Source of the DNA: Thermoanaerobacter wiegelii Rt8.B1 | GTDB taxonomy: Bacteria > Bacillota > Thermoanaerobacteria > Thermoanaerobacterales > Thermoanaerobacteraceae | Direction of reading: 5' to 3' | DNA length: 64,000 bases | NCBI RefSeq assembly: GCF_000147695.2 | Contig: NC_015958.1 | Coordinates: forward strand, 1,218,501 to 1,282,500 | Shown here: positions 9,151-17,806 of the stretch, piece by piece | Position numbering within the stretch: position 1 is the first letter of the stretch | Layout: every line of letters begins with the position of its first letter | Notes under the pieces: model-generated | Databases searched by the model: none | What the model was told of the DNA's origin: nothing | What the model saw: the letters and a program-made list of their open reading frames with translations, nothing else | Program-made: the position numbers and the translations under genes

Positions 9151-9202
9151 ACTTATAGTGAGATTTTGGATTTTGTTTAAGAAATAATTTACATTAATAG
9201 GG

Positions 9203-9231
9203 TTGAAGTATTTTTTCAAATAAAGTATAAT
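9203..9231 (+). promoter_or_regulatory. Sigma-A promoter of the ribonuclease J gene
   Basis: TTGAAG (9203-9208), 17 bases, TATAAT (9226-9231). The leader to the start codon is roughly 90 bases and G/T-rich with no clear structure. Confidence 0.7.
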
Positions 9232-9326
9232 TTATATTAACTGGTGTAAGGTACGGGTAAGTTTTTTGGGTTTTTGGGGGAAAATAAAATTAAAGCTAAA
9301 AATATCTAATGAAAGGAGATAAGTAT

Positions 9327-10991
9327 TTGGCACACAAGGCAAAACTTAAAATCATTCCTTTGGGCGGGTTAAATGAGATTGGCAAAAACATGACTGTTTT
9401 TGAATTCGGAAACGACATTATAGTTGTGGATTGCGGTCTCGCTTTTCCAGATGATGAAATGTTGGGAATAGATTTGGTCATTCCCGACATTACTTATTTA
9501 TTGAAAAATAGGGAAAAGGTTAAGGCAATTGTTTTAACACATGGTCATGAAGACCATATTGGAGCTTTACCATATGTCTTAAAGCAACTTAATGTTCCTG
9601 TATATGGGACTCGTCTGACTATAGGTTTAGTAGAATATAAGTTAAAAGAGCATGGTATTTTAAAAGACAGTAAATTGATAACGGTGAAGCCAAGAGAGAT
9701 TGTCGAAATTGGTCAGTTTAAAGTGGAGTTTATAAGAACCTCTCATAGCATTGCAGATTCTGCGGCTTTAGCTATTCATACTCCTGTTGGGACGGTTTTC
9801 CACTCGGGGGATTTCAAAGTAGACTTTACCCCTATAGGGGGAGAAATACCAGACTTACACCGCTTTGCCCAGTTAGGGGAAAAAGGGGTACTAGTAATGC
9901 TATGTGATAGTACCAATATTGAAAGACCGGGTTATACCATGTCAGAAAGGACAGTGGGAGAGACTTTTGACAGTATATTTAGAAAAGCAGAACAACGAAT
10001 CATAGTGGCAACTTTTGCTTCTAACATCCACAGAGTTCAACAAATTATAGATTCTGCGCACAAGTATGGAAGAAAGGTTGCTATTTCAGGCAGAAGCATG
10101 TTAAATGTAGTTAATGTAGCGATGGAATTAGGCTATTTAATTGTTCCTGATGGCCTTTTGATTGATATTGATGAAGCCAATAAATTGCCCCATGATAAAG
10201 TTGTTATTATAACGACAGGCAGCCAAGGGGAACCTATGTCAGCTCTTACCAGAATGGCTTCTTCTGAGCATAAAAAAGTAGAGATTGTACCGGGAGATAC
10301 AGTGATAATTTCTGCTTCTGCTATTCCGGGAAATGAAAAACTTATTTCTCGCGTCATCAACCAATTATTTAAAAAAGGTGCCAATGTAATTTATGAAGCA
10401 TTGGCAGATATTCACGTATCGGGTCACGCCTGTCAAGAAGAGATTAAGCTACTTCATACATTAATAAAACCTAAATTTTTCATTCCTGTTCATGGAGAAT
10501 ACAGACATTTAGTTCAGCATGCTAAGCTTGCAGAGACTTTAGGAATGCCTCCCCAAAATATCTTTGTAGTAGATAATGGGACAGTATTAGAGTTTACAAA
10601 AAATTCTGGAAGGATTGCAGGAACAGTAACAGCAGGGAAAGTGTTGGTAGATGGCTTGGGAGTTGGAGATGTAGGGAATATCGTTTTAAGAGATAGAAAA
10701 CATTTGGCTCAAGATGGTTTGTTAGTAGTAGTGGTTACTATTTCTAAAGAGACTGGAGGAATTATAGCGGGTCCCGACATAATTTCCAGAGGATTTGTAT
10801 ATGTGAGAGAATCAGAGGATTTAATGGAGGAATCCAAAAATATTGTCAGAGATGTGTTATCAAAGTGTGAGAAAGAGGAAGTTAACGAATGGGCTACTAT
10901 AAAATCAATGATAAAAGACAATTTAAGCAGCTTCTTATATGAAAAAACTAAGAGAAATCCTATGATATTGCCAATCATAATGGAAATTTAA
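9327..10991 (+). CDS. rnj: Ribonuclease J
   Basis: About 554 aa, a metallo-beta-lactamase/beta-CASP nuclease for mRNA turnover and rRNA 5'-end processing. Motifs include IPLGGLNEIGKNMTVFE, the zinc motif LTHGHEDHIGALPY, FHSGDFKVD, the beta-CASP stretch IIVATFASNIHRVQQI, and PVHGEYRHL. An ATG lies at 9309, but GAAAGGAGAT (9311-9320) falls inside the first codons of that frame. I therefore start it at TTG 9327, 8 bases after GGAG. The C-terminal domain ends LYEKTKRNPMILPIIMEI. Followed at 18 bases by ylbF. Confidence 0.95.
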   Translation: MAHKAKLKIIPLGGLNEIGKNMTVFEFGNDIIVVDCGLAFPDDEMLGIDLVIPDITYLLKNREKVKAIVLTHGHEDHIGALPYVLKQLNVPVYGTRLTIGLVEYKLKEHGILKDSKLITVKPREIVEIGQFKVEFIRTSHSIADSAALAIHTPVGTVFHSGDFKVDFTPIGGEIPDLHRFAQLGEKGVLVMLCDSTNIERPGYTMSERTVGETFDSIFRKAEQRIIVATFASNIHRVQQIIDSAHKYGRKVAISGRSMLNVVNVAMELGYLIVPDGLLIDIDEANKLPHDKVVIITTGSQGEPMSALTRMASSEHKKVEIVPGDTVIISASAIPGNEKLISRVINQLFKKGANVIYEALADIHVSGHACQEEIKLLHTLIKPKFFIPVHGEYRHLVQHAKLAETLGMPPQNIFVVDNGTVLEFTKNSGRIAGTVTAGKVLVDGLGVGDVGNIVLRDRKHLAQDGLLVVVVTISKETGGIIAGPDIISRGFVYVRESEDLMEESKNIVRDVLSKCEKEEVNEWATIKSMIKDNLSSFLYEKTKRNPMILPIIMEI

Positions 10992-11008
10992 ACAGGAGGC
11001 TCTTAAAT

Positions 11009-11338
11009 ATGAACGTCTACGACAAAGCTTATGAACTGGCTAATGCCATAAGACAGTTGCCAGAATACAAAGCTTTTAAAGAGGCGTATCAAAAAATAAA
11101 TGAAAATGAGCAAAATAAAAAAATGTTAGAGGATTTTAGAAAAAAGCAATTAGAGATTCAAGCCAAAGAGTTGTCAGGTGAAAAAGTGGATCCTAAAGAA
11201 AAAGAAGTGTTAGAAAAGCTATGGGAGATATTAAATCTTAATCCAGAGTTAAGTTCGTACTTGTCTTTAGAATACACTCTTGGCAAGATAATGGATGATA
11301 TACTAAAAATAATCATGGAACCGATGGAGATGAAGTAG
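11009..11338 (+). CDS. YlbF/YmcA-family protein
   Basis: 109 aa, all helical, with the family pattern VYDKAYELANAIRQLPEYKAFKEAYQKINENEQNKKMLEDFRKKQ. In B. subtilis, YlbF, YmcA and YaaT form a complex with iron-sulfur clusters that affects RNase Y, competence, biofilm and Spo0A phosphorylation. Its place just after ribonuclease J fits a link to RNA turnover. The stop is immediately followed by the ATG of the next gene, so the two are translationally coupled. Confidence 0.75.
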   Translation: MNVYDKAYELANAIRQLPEYKAFKEAYQKINENEQNKKMLEDFRKKQLEIQAKELSGEKVDPKEKEVLEKLWEILNLNPELSSYLSLEYTLGKIMDDILKIIMEPMEMK

Positions 11339-11809
11339 ATGAAAAGAATAGATACTAAGTACATTGTAAAAGCAGGAGCCATTGCAGCCATTTACTTTGT
11401 TGTTACTATTCTTTTGGGCAGTGTTTCTTATGGCCCTATTCAATTTAGAATATCTGAATGTTTAGTTGTATTACCCATGGTAGAGCCGGCAGCAATATGG
11501 GGGGTTTTTATAGGATGTTTATTAGCCAATATAGGAAGTCCTTTTGGACTTATCGATATTTTAGGTGGAAGTTTAGTGACATTACTTGCTGCGTACCTTA
11601 CATCAAAAACTAAAACTTTTTACAAAGGCATATTGCCTCCTATAATACTAAATGCTCTTATTGTTTCAATATGGGTAAGTTATTTCACGAAAATGCCCTA
11701 TTATCTTGTAGCTTTATATATCGCTTTAAGTGAAGCTATTGTGACAGGTGTATTTGGGTATGTAGTGATTGCAACATACAAAAGATTAAAAGATAAGTAT
11801 TCTTTATAA
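11339..11809 (+). CDS. queT: QueT-type queuosine-precursor ECF transporter S component
   Basis: 156 aa with about five membrane helices. It matches the QueT family: VKAGAIAAIYFVVTILLGSVSYGPIQFRISECLVVLPMVEP, then GVFIGCLLANIGSPFGLIDILGGSLVTLLAAYLT. QueT binds preQ0/preQ1-type precursors and works with the shared EcfA/A'/T energising module, which is not in this window. No preQ1 riboswitch is possible here because the gene abuts ylbF. Confidence 0.85.
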   Translation: MKRIDTKYIVKAGAIAAIYFVVTILLGSVSYGPIQFRISECLVVLPMVEPAAIWGVFIGCLLANIGSPFGLIDILGGSLVTLLAAYLTSKTKTFYKGILPPIILNALIVSIWVSYFTKMPYYLVALYIALSEAIVTGVFGYVVIATYKRLKDKYSL

Positions 11810-11810
11810 A

Positions 11811-11845
11811 AACAGGTAAGCAGAAGGCTTACTTGTTTTTATTTT
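11811..11845 (+). terminator. Terminator after queT
   Basis: AACAGGTAAGC (11811-11821), loop AGAAG, GCTTACTTGTT (11827-11837) with one G-U pair, then a T run. Confidence 0.85.
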
Positions 11846-11893
11846 TAATTAATTATATAATTTAGGTATACCTACCCAAGGGAGAGAAATGTA

Positions 11894-12949
11894 ATGAATA
11901 ATGTCGAATACAAAAGAAAAAGTAGATTTGCTGTGGTAATAACGACTATAATTTTTTTGTTTTTCTCTGCTTTTGTATACTATCAAAGCTTTTTTCAACC
12001 AGTAACTACAAAAAGTGATGCGCCTCAAAAGATTATAAATATTCCAAAAGGGTATTCTACCGTGCAAATAGCTAAGGTGTTAAAGGAGAATAGTTTAATT
12101 AAGAATGAGTGGTTTTTTATATGGAGAGCGAAAGTTTTAGGTGCTGATGGAAAATTACAAGCAGGAAAATATCTTTTAAGCCCTAACATGACTACTGATC
12201 AAATAATAGAAAAAATATTTGCAGGTAAAGCACAAAAGGATACAATAAAAGTGACAATTCCGGAAGGTTATTCTGTTAAAGATATAGCCAATAAGTTATC
12301 GCAATTAGGCTTAGTAAATAAAGATAAATTTTTAGAAGTTGCACAAAAAGATACTTTTAACTACGATTTTTTAAAAGACATACCTAAAGATAGACCAAGT
12401 AGATTAGAAGGGTATCTTTTTCCCGATACTTATCAAATACCTATAGAGGCTGGCGAAAAAGAAATAATAAATATTATGCTTAAAAGGTTTCAACAAGTTT
12501 ATAATAGTACTATAAAGGATAATGCAAAATATGTAGGAATGACACCTGATCAAATTGTGATAATAGCTTCTCTGATAGAAAAAGAGGCTGTGGTAGATAA
12601 GGACAGACCTCTAATTGCAGGTGTTATATACAACCGTTTGAAAAAACATATGAAACTACAAATAGATGCTACTGTACAATACGCATTAGGGGAACACAAG
12701 GATAAGCTTTTGTACAAAGATTTGGAGGTAGATTCCCCTTACAATACCTACCAACACTATGGACTTCCTATAGGTCCCATTTGTAATCCTGGACTTAAAT
12801 CTATTAAAGCAGCTCTTTTTCCAGCTAAGCATGACTTTTACTATTATGTTGCAAAGAAAGATGGGTCTCATATTTTCAGTATAACTTATGAAGACCATTT
12901 AAAAGCTCAGAAAGAAATTGAAGCAAATGAAAATAATAATACTAAATGA
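11894..12949 (+). CDS. mltG: Endolytic peptidoglycan transglycosylase MltG
   Basis: 351 aa. One N-terminal membrane helix (about residues 13-33), a LysM-like subdomain (IINIPKGYSTVQIAKVLKENSLI), then the YceG catalytic domain. The catalytic Glu lies in IIASLIEKEAVVDKDRPLIAGVIYNRLKKHMKLQIDATVQYALG. The C-terminal YNTYQHYGLPIGPICNPGL motif is typical. MltG cleaves nascent glycan strands and so sets their length. It heads an operon with the methyltransferase and U32 protein, matching B. subtilis yrrL-yrrM-yrrN. Confidence 0.92.
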   Translation: MNNVEYKRKSRFAVVITTIIFLFFSAFVYYQSFFQPVTTKSDAPQKIINIPKGYSTVQIAKVLKENSLIKNEWFFIWRAKVLGADGKLQAGKYLLSPNMTTDQIIEKIFAGKAQKDTIKVTIPEGYSVKDIANKLSQLGLVNKDKFLEVAQKDTFNYDFLKDIPKDRPSRLEGYLFPDTYQIPIEAGEKEIINIMLKRFQQVYNSTIKDNAKYVGMTPDQIVIIASLIEKEAVVDKDRPLIAGVIYNRLKKHMKLQIDATVQYALGEHKDKLLYKDLEVDSPYNTYQHYGLPIGPICNPGLKSIKAALFPAKHDFYYYVAKKDGSHIFSITYEDHLKAQKEIEANENNNTK

Positions 12950-12961
12950 AAGGGTTGAGTT

Positions 12962-13609
12962 ATGGAAATAACTCCAAATGATATAAAATTTATAAGATGG
13001 ATAGCTCATAAATTTGGATATCCTTTAGATGAGATGGAGAAATATGCCTACGAAAATTATATCCCTATTGCAAAACCGGAGGTTGCTGATTTTTTAAGTT
13101 TTATTGTGAAGCTAAAAAAGCCTAACAATATATTAGAGATAGGTACTGCTATTGGCTATTCTACTATAATAATGGCAAAAGCTTATTCAGAAGTTAGTGT
13201 AGTCACTATTGAAAGGGATATAAATTTGGCTGAAATAGCTAAAGAAAATTTTAAGAAAGCAAAAGTAGAAGATAGAATCGAGCTTATTTGTGGAGAAGCA
13301 CAGCATGTTCTTCCAAATTTAACCAAGATGTACGATTTGATTTTTGTAGATGCGGCGAAAGGGCAATATATAGAATTTTACAAAGAACTGAAAAGACTTT
13401 TAAGCAAAGAGGGCGTAATCTTGTGGGACAATATTTTGTATAAGGGATATGTTGTAAATGAGAAAAATGTAAAACATAAGAGAAGAACTATTGTGTACAG
13501 AATGAGAGAATTTATAGAAATATTATATCAAGATAAAACTTTGTACACGGTAATTTTGCCTTTAGGAGACGGATTAGCGGTAAGCTTTAAGGAGGAATCA
13601 TCATGTTAG
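12962..13609 (+). CDS. O-methyltransferase (YrrM-like, class I SAM)
   Basis: 215 aa. The SAM-binding motif ILEIGTAIGYSTIIMAKA (about residues 60-77) and the metal/active-site motif DLIFVDAAKGQYIEFYKEL place it in methyltransferase family 3. The B. subtilis relative in the same gene order, TrmR, methylates tRNA 5-hydroxyuridine to 5-methoxyuridine. The U32 protein made by the next gene is related to the hydroxylase that creates that substrate, which makes tRNA U34 the probable target. The end overlaps the next start by 7 bases. Confidence 0.82.
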   Translation: MEITPNDIKFIRWIAHKFGYPLDEMEKYAYENYIPIAKPEVADFLSFIVKLKKPNNILEIGTAIGYSTIIMAKAYSEVSVVTIERDINLAEIAKENFKKAKVEDRIELICGEAQHVLPNLTKMYDLIFVDAAKGQYIEFYKELKRLLSKEGVILWDNILYKGYVVNEKNVKHKRRTIVYRMREFIEILYQDKTLYTVILPLGDGLAVSFKEESSC

Positions 13610-14820
13610 AGCTTTTGGCACCAGTTGGAGATTTGGAAAGATTAAAAATAGCTATAAATTACGGAGCAGATGCGGTATATTTTGGAGGGAAACATTATAG
13701 TTTAAGGGCTTCTGTTGGTTTGACTCTTGAAGAGATAAAAGAAGCAATAAAATATGTGAGGAAAAGTGGAAAAAAAGCATATATTACTATAAATATCTTT
13801 CCCCACAATGAGGATTTGGAAGGATTGCCTGAATACATTAAATCAGTTGTTGACCTTGGCATAGATGCTATTATTCTTTCTGACCCAGGGATTTTTTCTA
13901 TTGTAAAAGAAGTAGCTCCTGAAGTAGATGTTCATATAAGTACGCAAGCAAATAATGTGAATTATAAAAGTGCTCTGTTTTGGCATAATTTAGGTGCAAA
14001 AAGAATAATTTTGGCAAGAGAACTATCTTTAAAAGAGATAAAAGAGATAAGAGAGAAGACACCAAAAACTTTAGAATTAGAGGCATTTGTCCACGGGGCT
14101 ATGTGCATTTCTTACTCAGGAAGGTGCCTTTTAAGCAATTATCTTACAGGAAGAGATTCTAATAAAGGTGAATGTGCACAACCTTGCCGGTGGAAATATT
14201 ATCTTGTAGAAGAAAAAAGGCCAGGAGAGTATATGCCCATTTTCGAAGATGAAAGGGGCACATATATTATGAATTCTAAAGACCTATGCATGATAGAGTA
14301 CATTCCAGAACTTGTTGAGGCTGGAGTTACAAGTTTTAAAATTGAGGGAAGAAACAAAAGTGCCTACTATGTTGCTGTAGTGACACGGGCTTACAGAAAG
14401 GCGATTGACGATTACCTTGAAAAAGGAATAGATTATGTTTTTGACAAAAAACTTCTTGAAGAGGTTTCTAAAGCAAGTCACAGAGGATTTACCACAGGGT
14501 TTTATTTTGGCAAACCAGGTCCTGATGCTCAAAATTATGAGTCTTCAAAATATATACGGACTCATGATTTTGTAGGAATTGTTAAAGATTATGACCCAAA
14601 TACAGGAATTGCTGTTGTAGAGCAAAGAAATAGGATGTTTGTGGGAGATAAAATTGAGATTATGGGTCCTAAAGTAGAGTTTGAGCAGCAAATTGAAAAA
14701 ATGTGGGATGAAGAAGGAAATGAGATTGAAGTAGCTCCCCATCCTCAAATGATAGTGAAAATTCCTGTAAAGTATCCTGTAGAAGAATTTTTTATACTGC
14801 GTCGAGAAATTAAAAATTAG
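13603..14820 (+). CDS. U32-family protein, probable tRNA U34 hydroxylation enzyme (TrhP-like)
   Basis: 405 aa. It opens LELLAPVGDLERLKIAINYGADAVYFGG. The U32 signature EAFVHGAMCISYSGRCLLSNYLTGRDSNKGECAQPCRW supplies four cysteines for an iron-sulfur cluster. Once labelled collagenase-like peptidases, U32 proteins of this group are known as RlhA/TrhP, prephenate-dependent RNA hydroxylases. Only one copy is seen here, where B. subtilis has two. Its coupling to the O-methyltransferase supports a 5-hydroxy- to 5-methoxyuridine pathway (inference). Confidence 0.85.
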   Translation: MLELLAPVGDLERLKIAINYGADAVYFGGKHYSLRASVGLTLEEIKEAIKYVRKSGKKAYITINIFPHNEDLEGLPEYIKSVVDLGIDAIILSDPGIFSIVKEVAPEVDVHISTQANNVNYKSALFWHNLGAKRIILARELSLKEIKEIREKTPKTLELEAFVHGAMCISYSGRCLLSNYLTGRDSNKGECAQPCRWKYYLVEEKRPGEYMPIFEDERGTYIMNSKDLCMIEYIPELVEAGVTSFKIEGRNKSAYYVAVVTRAYRKAIDDYLEKGIDYVFDKKLLEEVSKASHRGFTTGFYFGKPGPDAQNYESSKYIRTHDFVGIVKDYDPNTGIAVVEQRNRMFVGDKIEIMGPKVEFEQQIEKMWDEEGNEIEVAPHPQMIVKIPVKYPVEEFFILRREIKN

Positions 14821-14823
14821 GTT

Positions 14824-14872
14824 AAAACTTGCTCCTTTTGGGAATACTTTTTCCTGAAAGGAGCAAAGTTTT
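14824..14872 (+). promoter_or_regulatory. Hairpin that hides the PBP ribosome binding site
   Basis: AAAACTT-GCTCCTTT (14824-14838) pairs with AAAGGAGC-A-AAGTTTT (14857-14872): 15 bp with one bulged A and an 18-base loop. The right arm contains the AAAGGAG binding site and ends at the base before the ATG at 14873. As drawn, translation would be blocked on any mRNA that contains both arms. Confidence 0.65.
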
Positions 14873-16480
14873 ATGGAAAATAGAAACTATAGGATTGCTT
14901 TTTTGAGGGTAGTTTTGTCAATTTTAACGTTAACATTGATTTTTAGGCTTTTTTACATTCAGGTAATCAAAGGAGATTTTTATTCTCAAAAAGCAGTGGA
15001 ACAAAAAATTAGAAGCTTTAAAATTTTGGAGAGAAGAGGAGAAATATACGACAGGAATATGATTCCTTTTACTGATAGAGAATATAAAGAATATATATTT
15101 GCGATACCTAAAATGTTAACTGACAAAGAAAAAGCCGCTAAGGTTATAAGTGAAATTGCCGCATTAAACTGTGAGGATGTGTTAAAATCCTTAAAAAGTG
15201 CAAAAGATTATGTGGAATATGAAGTTAAATTTAACTCAAACAACAAATTACCTATAGGCATTTTTAAGTTAGCTTTGCCTCAAAGGTATTCGCAAAATTC
15301 TTTAGCAAGACATGTAATAGGGTATGTAGGAGAGAAAAAGATGGGTTTAGAAGATACTTTTAATGAAATTTTAAATAGCAAAAGGGAAGATAGCATTGCA
15401 GTGTTTACTGATGGGAATAATACTGATTATATAAAAGGGTTAGGAGTAAGGTTAAAAACTTCTGGAAAAGAAGTTTTGGGGGTAAAAACTACACTTGATT
15501 ATCACATACAAAAGGCAGTAGAGAATGTTCTTGACAAGAATATGGTAGATGGAGCAGCAGTGGTATTAGATATAAAAACAGGTGATATACTTGCAATGGC
15601 AAGTAGGCCTAATTTTGACCAAAATAATATTCAAGCTTATTTAAATAGCTCTAACGAAGAATTTATAAACAAAGCTGTCTCAATGTATCCACCTGGCTCT
15701 ATTTTTAAAATTGTAATAGCTGCTGCAGCCTTAGAATATAATAAAGTGAATTTACAGGATACTTTTTATTGCAGTGGTAGTTATGATATAAATGGAATAG
15801 TATTTCACGATTACAAAGGAGAAAGTCATGGAGTAATAAACATGGTAAAAGGTTTTGCAGTTTCCTGCAATACTACTTTTATAAAGATTGGGCAAATAAC
15901 AGGGGCCAAAAATATTTTGGAGATGGCGAGAAAATTTGGAATAGAAAGTGATGATGGTCTGCCAATACCTGAGCGAATAGGGAGATTGCCTAAATTGTCT
16001 GATACTTATGGAGCAGGTATTGGGAATTTGTCAATAGGGCAAGGAGATGTGCTGATGACGCCTCTTCAAGCAGCTGATATCGCAGCGACAATAGCTAATA
16101 ACGGTGTTAGGAATGTTCCACGTTTAGTGACTGCAATAATTGATGAAGAAGGGAAAGAAATTGAAAAATTGTCTCAGAAAAAGTCTTACAGGGTGATAAG
16201 CGAAAAAACAGCCATAATTTTAAAAGGAATGATGAGAGAAGTGGTTATTGACCCAGAAGGGACAGGGAAAAGGGCTGAGACTACGTATGGCAGTGCTGGT
16301 AAAACAGGTTCTGCTGAAGTCAGTAAAGAGCTAAATATATATCATGCTTGGTTTACAGGTTTTGTTCCTTTTGATAAACCTAAATATGCAATTTCGATTT
16401 TTGTAAAAAATGGAGATACTGGAGGAACTAAAGCTGCCCCTCTTTTCAAAGAAATAGCGGAGGAAATAATGAAATATTGA
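14873..16480 (+). CDS. Class B penicillin-binding protein (D,D-transpeptidase)
   Basis: 535 aa. One N-terminal membrane helix (about residues 9-28), a dimerisation region with RRGEIYDRNMIPFTDRE, then the transpeptidase domain. The three active-site motifs are present: SxxK in PPGSIFKIV, SxN as SCN in AVSCNTTFIK, and KTG in AGKTGSAEVS. It is shorter than vegetative PBP2 and has no PASTA domain, so SpoVD-like C-terminal repeats are absent. Its place directly upstream of sigK and the hidden binding site hint at sporulation use, but that is inference. Confidence 0.88.
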   Translation: MENRNYRIAFLRVVLSILTLTLIFRLFYIQVIKGDFYSQKAVEQKIRSFKILERRGEIYDRNMIPFTDREYKEYIFAIPKMLTDKEKAAKVISEIAALNCEDVLKSLKSAKDYVEYEVKFNSNNKLPIGIFKLALPQRYSQNSLARHVIGYVGEKKMGLEDTFNEILNSKREDSIAVFTDGNNTDYIKGLGVRLKTSGKEVLGVKTTLDYHIQKAVENVLDKNMVDGAAVVLDIKTGDILAMASRPNFDQNNIQAYLNSSNEEFINKAVSMYPPGSIFKIVIAAAALEYNKVNLQDTFYCSGSYDINGIVFHDYKGESHGVINMVKGFAVSCNTTFIKIGQITGAKNILEMARKFGIESDDGLPIPERIGRLPKLSDTYGAGIGNLSIGQGDVLMTPLQAADIAATIANNGVRNVPRLVTAIIDEEGKEIEKLSQKKSYRVISEKTAIILKGMMREVVIDPEGTGKRAETTYGSAGKTGSAEVSKELNIYHAWFTGFVPFDKPKYAISIFVKNGDTGGTKAAPLFKEIAEEIMKY

Positions 16481-16504
16481 TGTACGTGCACCATTTTAAA
16501 TAAA

Positions 16505-16523
16505 ACACATATAATAGATGTGT
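16505..16523 (+). promoter_or_regulatory. Palindrome with a TATAAT core before sigK
   Basis: ACACAT (16505-16510), 7 bases, ATGTGT (16518-16523). TATAAT (16510-16515) and the sigma-E-like CATATAAT (16508-16515) overlap it. I find no convincing -35 for either factor, so this may need an activator or be bound by a regulator such as SpoIIID (speculative). Confidence 0.4.
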
Positions 16524-16548
16524 AATGTTGAAAAAAGGAGTGGCGGCA

Positions 16549-17243
16549 ATGTGGGAAGTTGTTGCTGCAATTTTGGCATCAATTGTAAAGGAAATCTTAA
16601 ATCTTGGTTACTTGACAAACACCAACTCTTTTCCCAATCCACTTACTCCAGAAGAGGAAAAAAATATTTAGAAGCTTATAGAAACGGTGATGAGGAAGCG
16701 AGGAATATTTTAATAGAGAGGAACTTGAGATTGGTAGCCCATGTAGTAAAAAAATACAGTGGAACTGGTAAAGATATAGACGACTTGATATCTATTGGAA
16801 CAATAGGGCTTATAAAAGCAATTTCTACTTTTGATTCTTCAAAAGGTACTCATCTTGCCACATATGCAGCAAGATGTATAGAAAATGAGATACTTATGTC
16901 TATAAGAGCAGAAAAAAAGATGAAAGGGGAGGTTTTTTTACAGGATCCTATTGGTGTCGATAAAGAGGGCAATGAGATATCTTTAATGGATGTCCTCGGC
17001 ACAGAAGAAGATGAAATATCAGAGCAAGTGGAGAAAAAACTTCAAATTAAAAAGTTGTACAGTAAAATGAACAGCGTTTTAAAAAATAGAGAACGGTTAA
17101 TTATAGAAATGAGGTATGGTCTGTACAATGGGAAAGTGAGGACTCAAAGAGAAATAGCAAAGATGCTTGGTATATCTCGTTCCTATGTCTCAAGGATTGA
17201 AAAGAAGGCTTTAAATAAGCTTTTTAAAGAGCTTTCCATGTAA
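16549..17243 (+). pseudogene. sigK: Sporulation sigma factor SigK, frameshifted
   Basis: Late mother-cell sigma factor. From ATG 16549 (GGAG 8 bases upstream) the frame encodes a hydrophobic pro-sequence MWEVVAAILASIVKEILNLG, then NPLTPEEEKN before a stop. After the A run at 16658-16664 the other frame continues KKYLEAYRNGDEEARNILIERNLRLVAHVVKKY (regions 1.2-2.1), DDLISIGTIGLIKA, and a region 4 ending SRSYVSRIEKKALNKLF. One extra A gives a 231-aa protein, the normal pro-SigK size, with the processing-type N-terminus intact. A 1-base loss is not a skin-element interruption, so a sequencing miscount is likely. Confidence 0.88.
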
Positions 17244-17275
17244 AACTGTTTGTATTGACAGTTTATTTTTTTTAT
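17243..17275 (+). terminator. Terminator after sigK
   Basis: AAACTGT (17243-17249) pairs with ACAGTTT (17258-17264), followed by a long T run. Confidence 0.8.
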
Positions 17276-17305
17276 TATATAATTTTAACAAAATGAGGTG
17301 AACAT

Positions 17306-17806
17306 ATGTATGAAAAGTTGATTCCTGATATGATAGTGGAAAATATTTATCAAATTGATTTGGATTTTTTAAAAGAAAAAGGAATTACTAGTCTTGTCTT
17401 AGATATTGACAACACATTGGTACCTCAAAAATCAAAATTTCCTGATAAACAAACTATCGAATGGTTGGAAAAAATGAAAGAAGAAGGATTTAAAATTTGC
17501 CTCATTTCAAATAACACTAAAAGAAGAGTGAATGAATTTAAAGAAAAAGTTGGTGTACCTGGAATAGCTTGGGCTATTAAACCAAGAAAAGGAGCTTTTA
17601 AAAAGGCTTTAAAGATTTTAGATGCTAAGCCTAATGAGACTGCTTTGATAGGAGACCAAATATTTACTGATATTTTTGGGGGAAAAAGAGCAGGCTTATA
17701 TACTATTTTAGTAAAGCCTTTATCGAAAGAGGAATTAGGATGGACTAAGCTTATGAGAAGGGCGGAAAGACATGTACTTAAAAGGATTGAGGAATATGAA
17801 AATTAA
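17306..17806 (+). CDS. yqeG: YqeG-family HAD phosphatase
   Basis: 166 aa, HAD class IIIA. Motif I is LVLDIDNTLVPQ with both Asp residues, motif II is ISNN, and motif IV is ALIGDQIFTDIFGGKRAG. In B. subtilis yqeG sits by yqeH and aroE and acts on mitochondrial-type PGP-like substrates or is uncharacterised, so I give no substrate. It starts at ATG 17306 after GAGGTGA and overlaps aroE by 11 bases. Confidence 0.85.
   Translation: MYEKLIPDMIVENIYQIDLDFLKEKGITSLVLDIDNTLVPQKSKFPDKQTIEWLEKMKEEGFKICLISNNTKRRVNEFKEKVGVPGIAWAIKPRKGAFKKALKILDAKPNETALIGDQIFTDIFGGKRAGLYTILVKPLSKEELGWTKLMRRAERHVLKRIEEYEN

Noticed and set aside
14820..14856. Sigma-F promoter for the PBP gene
   Set aside because: GGTTAAAACT partly resembles a sigma-F -10, but there is no matching -35 at 14-16 bases.
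16549..17243. sigK interrupted by a skin-like element
   Set aside because: Both frames are continuous across a single A run with no inserted DNA; one base restores the gene.
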